This document shows positions 1-5,838 of a stretch of 6,032 bases of DNA, piece by piece. A model generated the notes under the pieces. That model worked only from the letters and a program-made list of their open reading frames with translations. It searched no databases and had not been told where the DNA came from. A program made the position numbers and the translations under genes. The first letter of the stretch is position 1. Every line of letters begins with the position of its first letter. This DNA comes from VGEM01 sp033764265 (GTDB taxonomy: Bacteria; Pseudomonadota; Alphaproteobacteria; Rhodospirillales; Rhodospirillaceae), in NCBI GenBank assembly GCA_033764265.1, contig JANRJB010000413.1, forward strand, positions 1 through 6,032, read 5' to 3'.

Positions 1-851
1 TTGCGCGTTTCCGGCGAGACGCTGCTGCGGTTCTGGAAGCGGGCGAACTTCGGGCCGATGTTCCAGCTGCCGCCGCGAATGCCGCGCTTGGTGCACCCGG
101 GCGCGTCGACCGCTGATCCGTCGGTTGGCGTACCCTCGTAATTTGGGCCGATGCAGTCGGCGACGTATTCCCAGGCATTACCCAGCAGATCGTGAAGGCC
201 GTAGCGGTTGGCGGTGTAGCTGCCGGCCGGGGCGGTGAACGGATGACCGTCCCGGCACGCGATCGCCGGCAACTCGCCCGACTTGTATTGATTGGGATCG
301 CCGAGAACAAAACGGCCGGCGCTTGCGGTCAGGGCGGTGGCATCCATGATGTTGGCCGTGCTGCACACGTTCGGATCGCTGCCGGTCGGCTGGCCGCCGG
401 TCGTCGCGGCGTACTCGAACTCGGCCTCGCTCGGCAAGCGATACCGCGCGCCCGTTTCAGCATTATACCAGGCGATGTAGGCCATGGCGTCAATCCAACC
501 GACGCACACCACCGGGTGGTTGTCGGTTTGAGGAAACGCCGGCGCGTCCCACGCCAGCGCGGGATCGAAAGTCAGTTTGCCCTCGACATAGCGGTTGCAA
601 CCGCGTGCGGGGGCGTAGCCAGACTGGGCGACGAAACGGCGGAACTCGCCGACTGTGACCTCGAGTTTCGCGAGCTTGAAAGCCTTCACGTTGACGGTGC
701 GCACCGGAACTTCGTCCGGGTCACCCGACGGGCTGCCCATGGCGAATGACCCGGCCGGAATGTCGATCATGGTCAGAGCCGGCGGTGCGGCGCGCGCGAT
801 GCCGCTCCACACGGCACACACCAGCGTTGCAATCACCGCAAGGCGCGTCAT
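1..851 (-). CDS. Secreted SUMF1/FGE-sulfatase-fold protein (partial, C-terminus off the left edge)
   Basis: The reading frame is open from the ATG at 851 to the window edge, giving 283 residues without a stop. Residues 1-22 look like a Sec signal peptide: Arg3, a hydrophobic core, then an ARA/A cleavage site, so the protein is probably periplasmic. The remainder carries successive landmarks of the formylglycine-generating-enzyme (FGE) fold: SFAMGS (35-40), KLEVTVGEF (62-70), HPVVCVGWIDAMAYIAW (112-128), RLPSEAEFEYAA (138-149), NRYGLHDLLGNAWEYVADC (215-233) and RGIRGGSWN (256-264). True FGEs have two copper-binding catalytic cysteines just after the RGGS motif; here that stretch reads NIGPKFARF with no cysteine. 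The fold is therefore clear, but sulfatase activation is unlikely. Six cysteines (85, 116, 163, 199, 233, 253) lie in the predicted exported part and could form disulfides. A good AAGGGG ribosome site precedes the start. The gene follows the monooxygenase by 15 bases and is probably cotranscribed. Its molecular role is unknown. Confidence 0.88.
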   Translation of the reverse strand, partial: MTRLAVIATLVCAVWSGIARAAPPALTMIDIPAGSFAMGSPSGDPDEVPVRTVNVKAFKLAKLEVTVGEFRRFVAQSGYAPARGCNRYVEGKLTFDPALAWDAPAFPQTDNHPVVCVGWIDAMAYIAWYNAETGARYRLPSEAEFEYAATTGGQPTGSDPNVCSTANIMDATALTASAGRFVLGDPNQYKSGELPAIACRDGHPFTAPAGSYTANRYGLHDLLGNAWEYVADCIGPNYEGTPTDGSAVDAPGCTKRGIRGGSWNIGPKFARFQNRSSVSPETR

Positions 852-856
852 GACAA

Positions 857-862
857 CCCCTT
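857..862 (-). promoter_or_regulatory. Ribosome binding site of the SUMF1-like gene
   Basis: On the minus strand AAGGGG lies five bases before the ATG at 851, which supports that start. It falls in the 15-base gap after the monooxygenase stop codon (867-869), which argues for translation from a shared transcript. Confidence 0.6.
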
Positions 863-866
863 GCCG

Positions 867-2129
867 CTAGAACAATCCGTCGTCGCCGTCGGGCGCGGCG
901 TTGATTTCCTGATTGTCGGTCGGCACGCCCAACGCCCAGGCCCCGAACGGCGCGGCGTTGAGGTCCCACTGCTGGCTGATGTGCGCGGTCATGCCCATCA
1001 GATCGGCGTGGAAGCGCCGCACCGGATTGTCGCGCGTCAGCCCGCCCGCGCCCATCGACTTGACGAGGCGATCGGCCGCGCTCATGCAAAGTCGGCCGGC
1101 GAACGCGCCGTCGGCGCGCATCTTCGTCCATTCGGCCTTGGTGACGTTTCGCCGCGCGCGCGCCGCAGTGTCAAGCAGCGTCAGCGTGCGCTCGACCAGC
1201 GCGGCGGCGGCGCGCACTTCGGCTGCGGATTCCGCCAGCCGCGTCTGCACCGGCACCTGACGGGCGATGGCGTCGCCGCGCATGTGGCCGATCCTGGCGC
1301 GGGTCTGGCCGACATAGGCCTCCAGCGCGCCCTTGGCGGCGCCCAGCACCGGGCCCAGCACGATCGAGCCGAAGTAGGGCGTGAATTGCACGTGATGAAC
1401 GTCGTGGTCGTGCGCGACGCTGCCGGGCGTCGCGCCGGCGCGCATCGCCTTGCGCCATACGGTCCGATGGGTCGGCACGAACACGCGCTCCACCACCACA
1501 TCGTTGGACCCGGTTCCGGCCAAGCTGGCCGATTGCCAGGTGTCGATCACGGTCACGTCGGTCTTGGGTAAGGCCAGTTCCAGCCAGTTATGGTCCTTGC
1601 GCGCCTGGTCGTCGTCGGGCATGGCGCCCAGAATCACCCAGTCGGCATGATCGATACCGCTCGCGAACCGCCAGCGGCCGCTGAGTACATACCCGTCTGA
1701 GACGTGGTCTACCCGGCTGTCCAGGCCGCCGGCGATGGCGGTGGCGATCAGCACATCGGGGCCATGGCCCCAGATGTCCCGCTGCCCCTCGAGCGGCAGG
1801 CGCGCCGCCAGCCAGGCATGAACGCCGACCACACACTGAATCCAGGCTGTCGCGCCGCAATAGCGCGCCAGCTCGACGCCCAGCCTGACGTGGGTGCTCC
1901 AGTCCAGGCCAAGACCGCCGAACATCTCCGGCTGCAGCACTTTCAGAAATCCGCCCGCGTGCAAGTCCGTCACCGTTGTCTCGGGCAAGCGCCGCAGCCG
2001 TTCGGTTTCGTCGGCGCGAGTGGCCAATCGCGGACCCAGCGCGCGGGCGCGGTCCAGCATATCGGCCTCCGTCACCGCGGGCGTGGCGGTCGGGCGAGGA
2101 TTGAAAGCGACAGCGGTCGATGGGGTCAT
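867..2129 (-). CDS. Flavin-dependent monooxygenase, acyl-CoA dehydrogenase fold (HsaA/HpaH/DszC-like)
   Basis: The product has 420 residues, normal for two-component (group D) flavin monooxygenases of the acyl-CoA dehydrogenase fold. These use reduced FMN or FAD from a partner reductase to hydroxylate phenols or related substrates. The expected layout is visible: an N-terminal helical domain (about 20-125, with PEMFGGLGLDW at 67-77 and CGATAWI at 91-97), a middle beta domain with the family hallmark LSGRWRFASGIDHADWVILGA (149-169), and a C-terminal helical bundle (about 245-395) with GLTRDNPVRRFHADL (363-377) and a nearby His383. LSGRWxFxSGxDH..W is typical of HsaA/HpaH-type hydroxylases rather than true acyl-CoA dehydrogenases, and the usual dehydrogenase catalytic-base context is not evident. 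An ATG at 2135 is also in frame, but the AGGAG site at 2137-2141 is one base from it and seven from the ATG at 2129, so I chose 2129. Divergence from an MhpR-like regulator supports a role in aromatic catabolism. The exact substrate is unknown; a dehydrogenase or DszC-like desulfurisation role is a less likely alternative. Confidence 0.87.
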   Translation of the reverse strand: MTPSTAVAFNPRPTATPAVTEADMLDRARALGPRLATRADETERLRRLPETTVTDLHAGGFLKVLQPEMFGGLGLDWSTHVRLGVELARYCGATAWIQCVVGVHAWLAARLPLEGQRDIWGHGPDVLIATAIAGGLDSRVDHVSDGYVLSGRWRFASGIDHADWVILGAMPDDDQARKDHNWLELALPKTDVTVIDTWQSASLAGTGSNDVVVERVFVPTHRTVWRKAMRAGATPGSVAHDHDVHHVQFTPYFGSIVLGPVLGAAKGALEAYVGQTRARIGHMRGDAIARQVPVQTRLAESAAEVRAAAALVERTLTLLDTAARARRNVTKAEWTKMRADGAFAGRLCMSAADRLVKSMGAGGLTRDNPVRRFHADLMGMTAHISQQWDLNAAPFGAWALGVPTDNQEINAAPDGDDGLF

Positions 2130-2136
2130 CGGCATG

Positions 2137-2141
2137 CTCCT
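2137..2141 (-). promoter_or_regulatory. Ribosome binding site deciding the monooxygenase start
   Basis: AGGAG on the minus strand is spaced seven bases from the ATG at 2129 but only one base from the in-frame ATG at 2135. This favours the downstream start. Confidence 0.6.
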
Positions 2142-2173
2142 GGCGGCGGGTCGAACCGCGCCATCCTACGCCG

Positions 2174-2192
2174 CGGGTCGGGCCCGAACCCG
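2174..2192. repeat. Near-perfect palindrome, candidate operator
   Basis: The arms CGGGTCGGG and CCCGAACCCG meet at a GGGCCC centre and pair with one unmatched base. The site lies about 45 bases upstream of the monooxygenase start, close to where its -35 region would be. GC-rich DNA makes such palindromes fairly common, so a regulator-binding role is only a possibility. Confidence 0.3.
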
Positions 2193-2239
2193 GCGCCCGG
2201 CCACGATAGTCCGCCGTCTGGGCTGGGGCGAGTGGCCCA

Positions 2240-2282
2240 CGGCGGCCGCAGCCCGTAGAATGGGCTGATGGCGCGGCCGCCG
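2240..2282. repeat. Nested inverted repeats around a -10-like hexamer, candidate operator
   Basis: The outer arms CGGCGGCCGC (2240-2249) and GCGGCCGCCG (2273-2282) are exact reverse complements. Immediately inside the left arm, AGCCC (2250-2254) pairs with GGGCT (2262-2266) across the spacer GTAGAAT, which contains the -10-like TAGAAT. A protein bound here would cover the probable promoter of the IclR gene, consistent with autorepression. This is inferred from position and symmetry only. Confidence 0.4.
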
Positions 2283-2331
2283 ACCACCGCGCCGCGCGGG
2301 TCGGCTCTGATGCGCGCGGGGGAACGCCACG

Positions 2332-3147
2332 ATGGCCCGGACACAGCAGCAATCAACCGAGAGGGTGGCCGGTGTGCGCGCCCTGGTGCGCGGGCTGGAC
2401 GTGCTGCGCGTGCTCAACGCGCTCAACGGCGCCACGCCCAACCAGGTGGCGCGCCACACGCGTTTGGCGCGCGGCACCACCTACCGGCTGATCGAAACGC
2501 TGGCGCACGAAGGCTATCTGCGCCGCGATGCCGCCGACGGCAAGTACCGCGCGACCTTGCTGGTGCGCGGGCTGGGCGATGGGGTCGACGACGATGCCTG
2601 GATCGGCGAAGTGGCGCGGCCGCGTCTGGCCGCGCTCGGCCGAACGCTCAAGTGGCCGCTGGGCCTGTCCACGCTGCACGGCGCGGAGCTATTGGTGCGT
2701 GAGACCACCGACCGCGACAGCGCGCTGGCCTTGAAGCGCTATTCAACGGGGCATCGGTTGTCGCTGGCCTCGACCGCGTCGGGGCGCGCCTACATGGCCT
2801 TCGCCACCGACGACGCCCGCGAGCTGCTGCTCGACGTGTTGGCGCAGTCCGCCAATCCCAAGGACCGCATCGCGCGCAACCGGCCGGCGTTCCAGCTGAT
2901 CCTGGACCGCGTGCGCGCCAACGGATACGCGCGCTCCTCGACGCCGATCGAGGGCGAATCCGCCATCGCCGTGCCGGTGTTTTCATCTGGGCGACTGTTG
3001 GCCGTGCTCGCGCTGCGCTACATCGATTCCGCGCTGGCGCCGCGCCAGGTGGTGCGCCGCTATTTCGAACCCTTGCGCGACGGCGCTGTTGACATCGGCG
3101 CGGCCTTCGCCGCCGCCGCCGGGCATTCCAATCCCATATCGGAGTAG
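2332..3147 (+). CDS. IclR-family transcriptional regulator, MhpR-like
   Basis: The 271-residue length is usual for IclR regulators. The N-terminal winged helix-turn-helix spans about residues 16-75: VRGLDVLRVLNALNGAT (19-35) leads into the helix-turn-helix, with RGTTYRLIETLAHEGYLRR (47-65) as the recognition helix and start of the wing. The effector-binding domain follows (about 88-260). It contains WPLGLSTLHGAELLVRETT near residue 110, the LSLASTASGRAYMAF stretch typical of the family, and an IAVPVF segment near 220. From memory, the pattern VRGL-VLR-LN ... TTYRLIETL ... GYLRR ... WP--STL ... VRETT ... STASG--Y-AF is closest to MhpR, which activates 3-(3-hydroxyphenyl)propionate degradation in Escherichia coli. 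A GGGGGA site (2318-2323) lies eight bases before the ATG. The next gene starts three bases after the stop. It probably senses an aromatic substrate or intermediate and controls both divergent units; the ligand cannot be told from the sequence. Confidence 0.9.
   Translation: MARTQQQSTERVAGVRALVRGLDVLRVLNALNGATPNQVARHTRLARGTTYRLIETLAHEGYLRRDAADGKYRATLLVRGLGDGVDDDAWIGEVARPRLAALGRTLKWPLGLSTLHGAELLVRETTDRDSALALKRYSTGHRLSLASTASGRAYMAFATDDARELLLDVLAQSANPKDRIARNRPAFQLILDRVRANGYARSSTPIEGESAIAVPVFSSGRLLAVLALRYIDSALAPRQVVRRYFEPLRDGAVDIGAAFAAAAGHSNPISE
3141..3144 (+). promoter_or_regulatory. Ribosome binding site of the VOC gene, at the end of the IclR gene
   Basis: GGAG immediately precedes the IclR stop codon TAG (3145-3147) and stands six bases before the ATG at 3151. 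Ribosomes finishing the regulator would pass over this site, so the two genes are probably translationally coupled. Confidence 0.6.
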
Positions 3148-3150
3148 AAC

Positions 3151-4077
3151 ATGGTCACGCTCGCCGACATCCGCGCGAATTCCATCGGCTTCGGCTGGTA
3201 CATCCGCCGTTGCCCCGACAGTGCGCTCTTGGCCGAATTCTACGGCGGCATTCTGCGCCTGCCGGTGATCCGCGGCCGCGCGCCGGTGTGGTTCTACTGG
3301 GTGGGCGAGGCCAACGTGCTCGAGCTACTGTCGCAGGTCGCGCCGCACCCCCATCGCGATACCGACCCCGACACCGCGGCGTGCACACCGGTGTTTCGCT
3401 GCCACGACCTTGCCGCCTATGTCGGCTGGCTGAAGGCGCGCGGCGTGCGCATCGTGCGCGACACCGTGCACGCCGAGGGCCGCGACGTGTGGCTGCTGGA
3501 TCCCGACGATCAGCTGGTCGGACTGCGCGAACGAAACCGCCAGTCAGGCGTGCCCGGCAACGCGGCCGCCTGGGCGCGATTCGATCGCGGCGAGGACTTC
3601 AACCCCGGCTGTTCGCCGATGCCGCGCCACATCCAGGAGCTGGGATGGATCGTGCGGCACGTGTCCGATCTCGACGCGGCGATCCGGCTCTATCGCGATG
3701 TGTACGGCTTCGCCCCGCTTGGGCATGTGGGCCGCGCGGCCTGCTTCGACCTCGGCAACGGCGTGATCCTGGAACTGTTTCCGGGTGGGGTGTCGGCGCG
3801 CCGGCCCACCAACCGCGAGGAAGTCACCGACGCCTGGGTGCAGCGCGTTGCCGACCACGACCTGATGAACGCCTGGTTGAAACAGAACGGCGTGCATCTG
3901 GTCAACGACAAGATTCAGTTCCCGTCGGCGGAACTCACCTACGCCGCCGACGCCGACAACCACCTGACCGGTTTCGAGGAACGCTACGATCCGTCTCGCT
4001 TCGGTGAACCGCGCCGCCCGTTCCTGGAGGATCTGGAAGCCGAACGGCGCTGGCACGCGACGAAATCGGGTCGATAG
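3151..4077 (+). CDS. Two-module vicinal-oxygen-chelate (glyoxalase/extradiol dioxygenase superfamily) protein
   Basis: The 308-residue protein is an internal duplication. Module 1 (about 12-128) has FGWYIRRCPDSALLAEFYGGIL (14-35) and NVLELL (55-60). Module 2 (about 161-280) has LGWIVRHVSDLDAAIRLYRDV (164-184) and VILELF (205-210). Both end alike: DPDDQLVGLRERN (118-129) and DADNHLTGFEERYD (267-280). Two tandem VOC modules in about 300 residues is the architecture of type I extradiol ring-cleaving dioxygenases, and the neighbouring monooxygenase and MhpR-like regulator fit that role. However, by hand alignment the three usual iron ligands (His, His, Glu) of the second module fall on Trp166, about Trp229 and Gly274. 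Only the Glu of the fourth strand is kept in each module (Glu58, Glu208). It may use other ligands, act without metal, or catalyse another VOC reaction such as isomerisation or hydrolysis. The start is supported by GGAG at six bases. The protein is cytoplasmic, with no signal peptide. I am sure of the superfamily, not of the reaction. Confidence 0.82.
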   Translation: MVTLADIRANSIGFGWYIRRCPDSALLAEFYGGILRLPVIRGRAPVWFYWVGEANVLELLSQVAPHPHRDTDPDTAACTPVFRCHDLAAYVGWLKARGVRIVRDTVHAEGRDVWLLDPDDQLVGLRERNRQSGVPGNAAAWARFDRGEDFNPGCSPMPRHIQELGWIVRHVSDLDAAIRLYRDVYGFAPLGHVGRAACFDLGNGVILELFPGGVSARRPTNREEVTDAWVQRVADHDLMNAWLKQNGVHLVNDKIQFPSAELTYAADADNHLTGFEERYDPSRFGEPRRPFLEDLEAERRWHATKSGR

Positions 4078-4084
4078 CTGGAAA

Positions 4085-4105
4085 GCCCCGAACTTGTTCC
4101 GGGGC
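4085..4105. terminator. GC-rich hairpin after the VOC gene
   Basis: GCCCCGAAC (4085-4093) pairs with GTTCCGGGGC (4096-4105), leaving one bulged C, eight bases beyond the VOC stop codon. No T-run follows, so it is not a classic intrinsic terminator, but its place between convergent genes fits transcript end formation or 3' end protection. Confidence 0.4.
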
Positions 4106-4109
4106 CCAC

Positions 4110-4129
4110 GCATCGACACGCGCCGATGC
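4110..4129. repeat. Short inverted repeat in the convergent intergenic segment
   Basis: GCATCG (4110-4115) and CGATGC (4124-4129) form an exact six-base stem with an eight-base loop. It lies between two stronger hairpins and seems to be the middle part of a composite palindromic element. Confidence 0.35.
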
Positions 4130-4146
4130 AGTCTGTGGAACGGTGG

Positions 4147-4168
4147 GTCCCGGCCCGGAGGCCGGGAC
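4147..4168. terminator. Perfect nine-base-pair GC hairpin, possible bidirectional terminator or REP-like element
   Basis: GTCCCGGCC (4147-4155) and GGCCGGGAC (4160-4168) are exact reverse complements around a CGGA loop. The hairpin lies 11 bases beyond the stop of the minus-strand binding-protein gene and 69 beyond the VOC stop, so it could serve both convergent units. No T-run is present on either side. Such hairpins in GC-rich proteobacteria are often dispersed palindromic repeats. Confidence 0.45.
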
Positions 4169-4179
4169 GTGTGCGAAGC

Positions 4180-5715
4180 TCACTTCTTGAATTCGATCTC
4201 CTCGAACACGATGCCGGCGGGGCGGGTATAGACGTTCTCCAGCCGGTCGGAGACGATCAGGAGGTTCGAGAAATCCACCAACCACAACGCCGGCGCGGCG
4301 TCGTACATGCGCGCCATAATCTCGCGCAGCTTAGCCTGGCGCTGGTCGGGGTCCATCTCCCGGTTGCTGGCCTCGATCAAGGGCACCATCTCGGGATCGC
4401 AGAAAAACTTCGCCGTCTTCATGCACGAGAAGTACTCGATCGGCCGGATCACGTCCTGGAACGGCGCGCTGTTCCAGGTCAGCGAGAAGGCGTCGATGTC
4501 GTCCCACTCGCCCGACATGTAGTGCCGCAGCCAGCCGGCGAAGGTGTTGGGCCGCAATTCGACCGCCACGCCGATCTTGCCCAGGTCCTCGGCCATCTTC
4601 TGATAGACCGTGGTGTCCGACATGCCGAGATTGGTCAGCACCTCGATTTTCAGCGGAAAACCGTTGGGATAGCCGGCCTCGGCCAACAGCGCCTTGGCCT
4701 TGGCGGGGTCGTAAGGGTAGGGCTTGAGGTCCGGGTTGTAGCCATAGGTCTCGGGCGTGGCGCCTTGCGAGGCCACGCGCGTGGTGCCGGCCAGGATGGT
4801 GGTGACGATGCCCTCCTTGTCGACGGCGTAGTTCAGCGCCTGGCGCACGCGCTTGTCTTTCAGCGGCGCGGTGTCGGCCCGTTCAGTGCGGAACGCGATG
4901 CTCATCACCACGGCCGAGGGCTCGTACTGGGCGCGGAAGCCGTTGCCGTCCAGGAGCGCGCCGTCCTCGGGGTTGAGCCCGACCGCCACGTCGATCTGGT
5001 CGGCCATCAGCGCCTGTGTGCGCGCCGCAGTGTCGAGGATGTTGACCAGCTCCAGCCGCGTCACCTGCTTGGGCGCGCGCCAGGAGTCCTTGAACGGCTC
5101 CATCACGCCGCGGCCGCTTGATCGGCCCCAGTCCTTCAGGATGAACGGCCCGGTGCCGACCGGAGTCAGGCCGAAGCCGTCGGGGCCGAGGGTTTTCCAC
5201 GCGCCGGGCTCGACGATCATGATGATGTTCATGCGCTTGGGGAGGATGGCGTCGGGCGCGACGGTGGTGATCTCCACTGTCATCGGATCGACCGAGCGGT
5301 AGCTTTCGATGATGCGCAGCTCGCCGGCCACCAGCCAGCGCGCGCCGTCGGGGCTTTTCAGGTAGTCGAGCACGGCGATCACGTCATCGGCGGCGAAGTC
5401 GGTGCCGTTCTGGAACTTGACGCCTGGGCGCAGCTTGAACACCCACGTGCGGGGGCTGGTGTTCTCCCACGACAGCGCCAGCGCCGGCAGCACGTCGCCC
5501 TTGGCGTCGAGGTAGGTGAGGGCGTCGAACATCGCCGACCAGGTGGTGCTGGCCGGTGGGCCGACGGCGGAATAGGGATTGCCGAGAGTCGGCGGGGCCT
5601 GGGTACCGCCGACCCGCAGCGTCTTGGCCGCGGCCGGCTGCGCAGCCAGCGATACCGCCACTGCGGCTGCGAAAAGCGGAACGGATCGGAAGAACAATGA
5701 CATGCGGTCGGCCAT
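4180..5715 (-). CDS. ABC transporter periplasmic solute-binding protein, family 5 (DppA/OppA-like)
   Basis: From the ATG at 5715 the product has 511 residues, typical of family 5 binding proteins, which capture peptides, nickel, opines or other solutes in the periplasm for an ABC importer. An Arg-containing n-region and hydrophobic stretch (about 8-28) end in AAA/KTLRVGG, a likely signal peptidase I site after residue 30. Family landmarks include LPALALSWENTSPRTWVFKL (76-95) followed by RPGVKF..G.DF.ADDV (96-112), VGTGPF (186-191), DKRVRQALNYAVDKEG (287-302) and PYPYDPAKAKALLAEAGYP (332-350). There is no lipobox cysteine, so it should be soluble. The frame also has ATGs at 5787 and 5703; none has a clear ribosome site. 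The 24 residues between 5787 and 5715 look unrelated to the family, so I prefer 5715 or 5703. No permease or ATPase gene flanks it: it ends at a convergent gene and starts divergently from another. The ligand is unknown; import of a substrate for the nearby aromatic genes is speculative. Confidence 0.9.
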   Translation of the reverse strand: MADRMSLFFRSVPLFAAAVAVSLAAQPAAAKTLRVGGTQAPPTLGNPYSAVGPPASTTWSAMFDALTYLDAKGDVLPALALSWENTSPRTWVFKLRPGVKFQNGTDFAADDVIAVLDYLKSPDGARWLVAGELRIIESYRSVDPMTVEITTVAPDAILPKRMNIIMIVEPGAWKTLGPDGFGLTPVGTGPFILKDWGRSSGRGVMEPFKDSWRAPKQVTRLELVNILDTAARTQALMADQIDVAVGLNPEDGALLDGNGFRAQYEPSAVVMSIAFRTERADTAPLKDKRVRQALNYAVDKEGIVTTILAGTTRVASQGATPETYGYNPDLKPYPYDPAKAKALLAEAGYPNGFPLKIEVLTNLGMSDTTVYQKMAEDLGKIGVAVELRPNTFAGWLRHYMSGEWDDIDAFSLTWNSAPFQDVIRPIEYFSCMKTAKFFCDPEMVPLIEASNREMDPDQRQAKLREIMARMYDAAPALWLVDFSNLLIVSDRLENVYTRPAGIVFEEIEFKK

Positions 5716-5838
5716 GGACGCAGGGGTGGCGAGGGTCGCCGGAAGTGTAGACCGGCGAGCGCCGGTGATACCACGACCGCGGGCCATGGGTTAAGATAAC
5801 CGACGTTCGGGCCAATTACGGGCGGCGAGGAGGGGCGG
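5716..5838. promoter_or_regulatory. Divergent intergenic region with two small inverted repeats
   Basis: This gap lies between the binding-protein gene and the plus-strand gene at 5839 and should hold both promoters. It contains ACCGGCG/CGCCGGT (5751-5766, two-base spacer) and GGTTA/TAACC (arms at 5789-5793 and 5797-5801). The second dyad overlaps TAAGAT (5792-5797), a possible plus-strand -10. The AT-rich patch at 5791-5800 stands out from its GC-rich surroundings, as promoters do, but no convincing -35 is visible. Confidence 0.35.
5828..5833 (+). promoter_or_regulatory. Ribosome binding site of the right-edge gene
   Basis: AGGAGG is a full-strength Shine-Dalgarno match, five bases before the ATG at 5839 and eight before the ATG at 5842. 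It supports a real gene despite the short visible length; either ATG could be the start. Confidence 0.65.

Larger units (their letters stand above)
2136..2331. promoter_or_regulatory. Divergent promoter/operator region between the monooxygenase and the IclR regulator
   Basis: This noncoding stretch separates two divergent genes and must hold both start signals. On the plus strand TAGAAT (2256-2261) is a good -10 candidate, with only a weak -35 (TGGCCC, 2233-2238) 17 bases upstream. On the minus strand TAGGAT (complement of 2163-2168) is a weaker -10 candidate. A nested inverted repeat surrounds the plus-strand -10 and a second palindrome lies at 2174-2192. IclR regulators commonly bind such dyads in the divergent region next to their own gene, so autoregulation and control of the monooxygenase are plausible. 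The individual promoter calls are weak because the DNA is so GC-rich. Confidence 0.5.

Noticed and set aside
192..749. Plus-strand open frame of 185 codons
   Set aside because: It is antisense to the SUMF1-like gene, whose family motifs are unmistakable; the composition of this frame is that of a shadow.
861..1571. Plus-strand open frame of 236 codons
   Set aside because: It is antisense to the monooxygenase and its product has no family features.
1588..2352. Minus-strand open frame of 254 codons across the divergent region
   Set aside because: It overlaps the monooxygenase in another frame and would cover the promoter region; it is Arg-rich and low in complexity, with no domain.
2268..2702. 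Plus-strand ATG at 2268 as an extra small gene ahead of the IclR gene
   Set aside because: The frame runs into the IclR gene out of phase, its product is Arg/Ala-rich, and no ribosome site precedes it.
3210..4007. Plus-strand open frame of 265 codons
   Set aside because: It is an out-of-frame reading of the VOC gene, very Arg-rich, without a ribosome site.
4126..5121. Long plus-strand open frame of 331 codons
   Set aside because: It lies antisense to the binding-protein gene, is rich in Arg, Gly, His and Val, has no recognisable domain, and is a typical shadow frame in GC-rich DNA.
5716..5787. N-terminal extension of the binding protein from the ATG at 5787
   Set aside because: The added residues place a long polar stretch before the signal peptide and have no ribosome site; the starts at 5715 or 5703 give a normal signal peptide.
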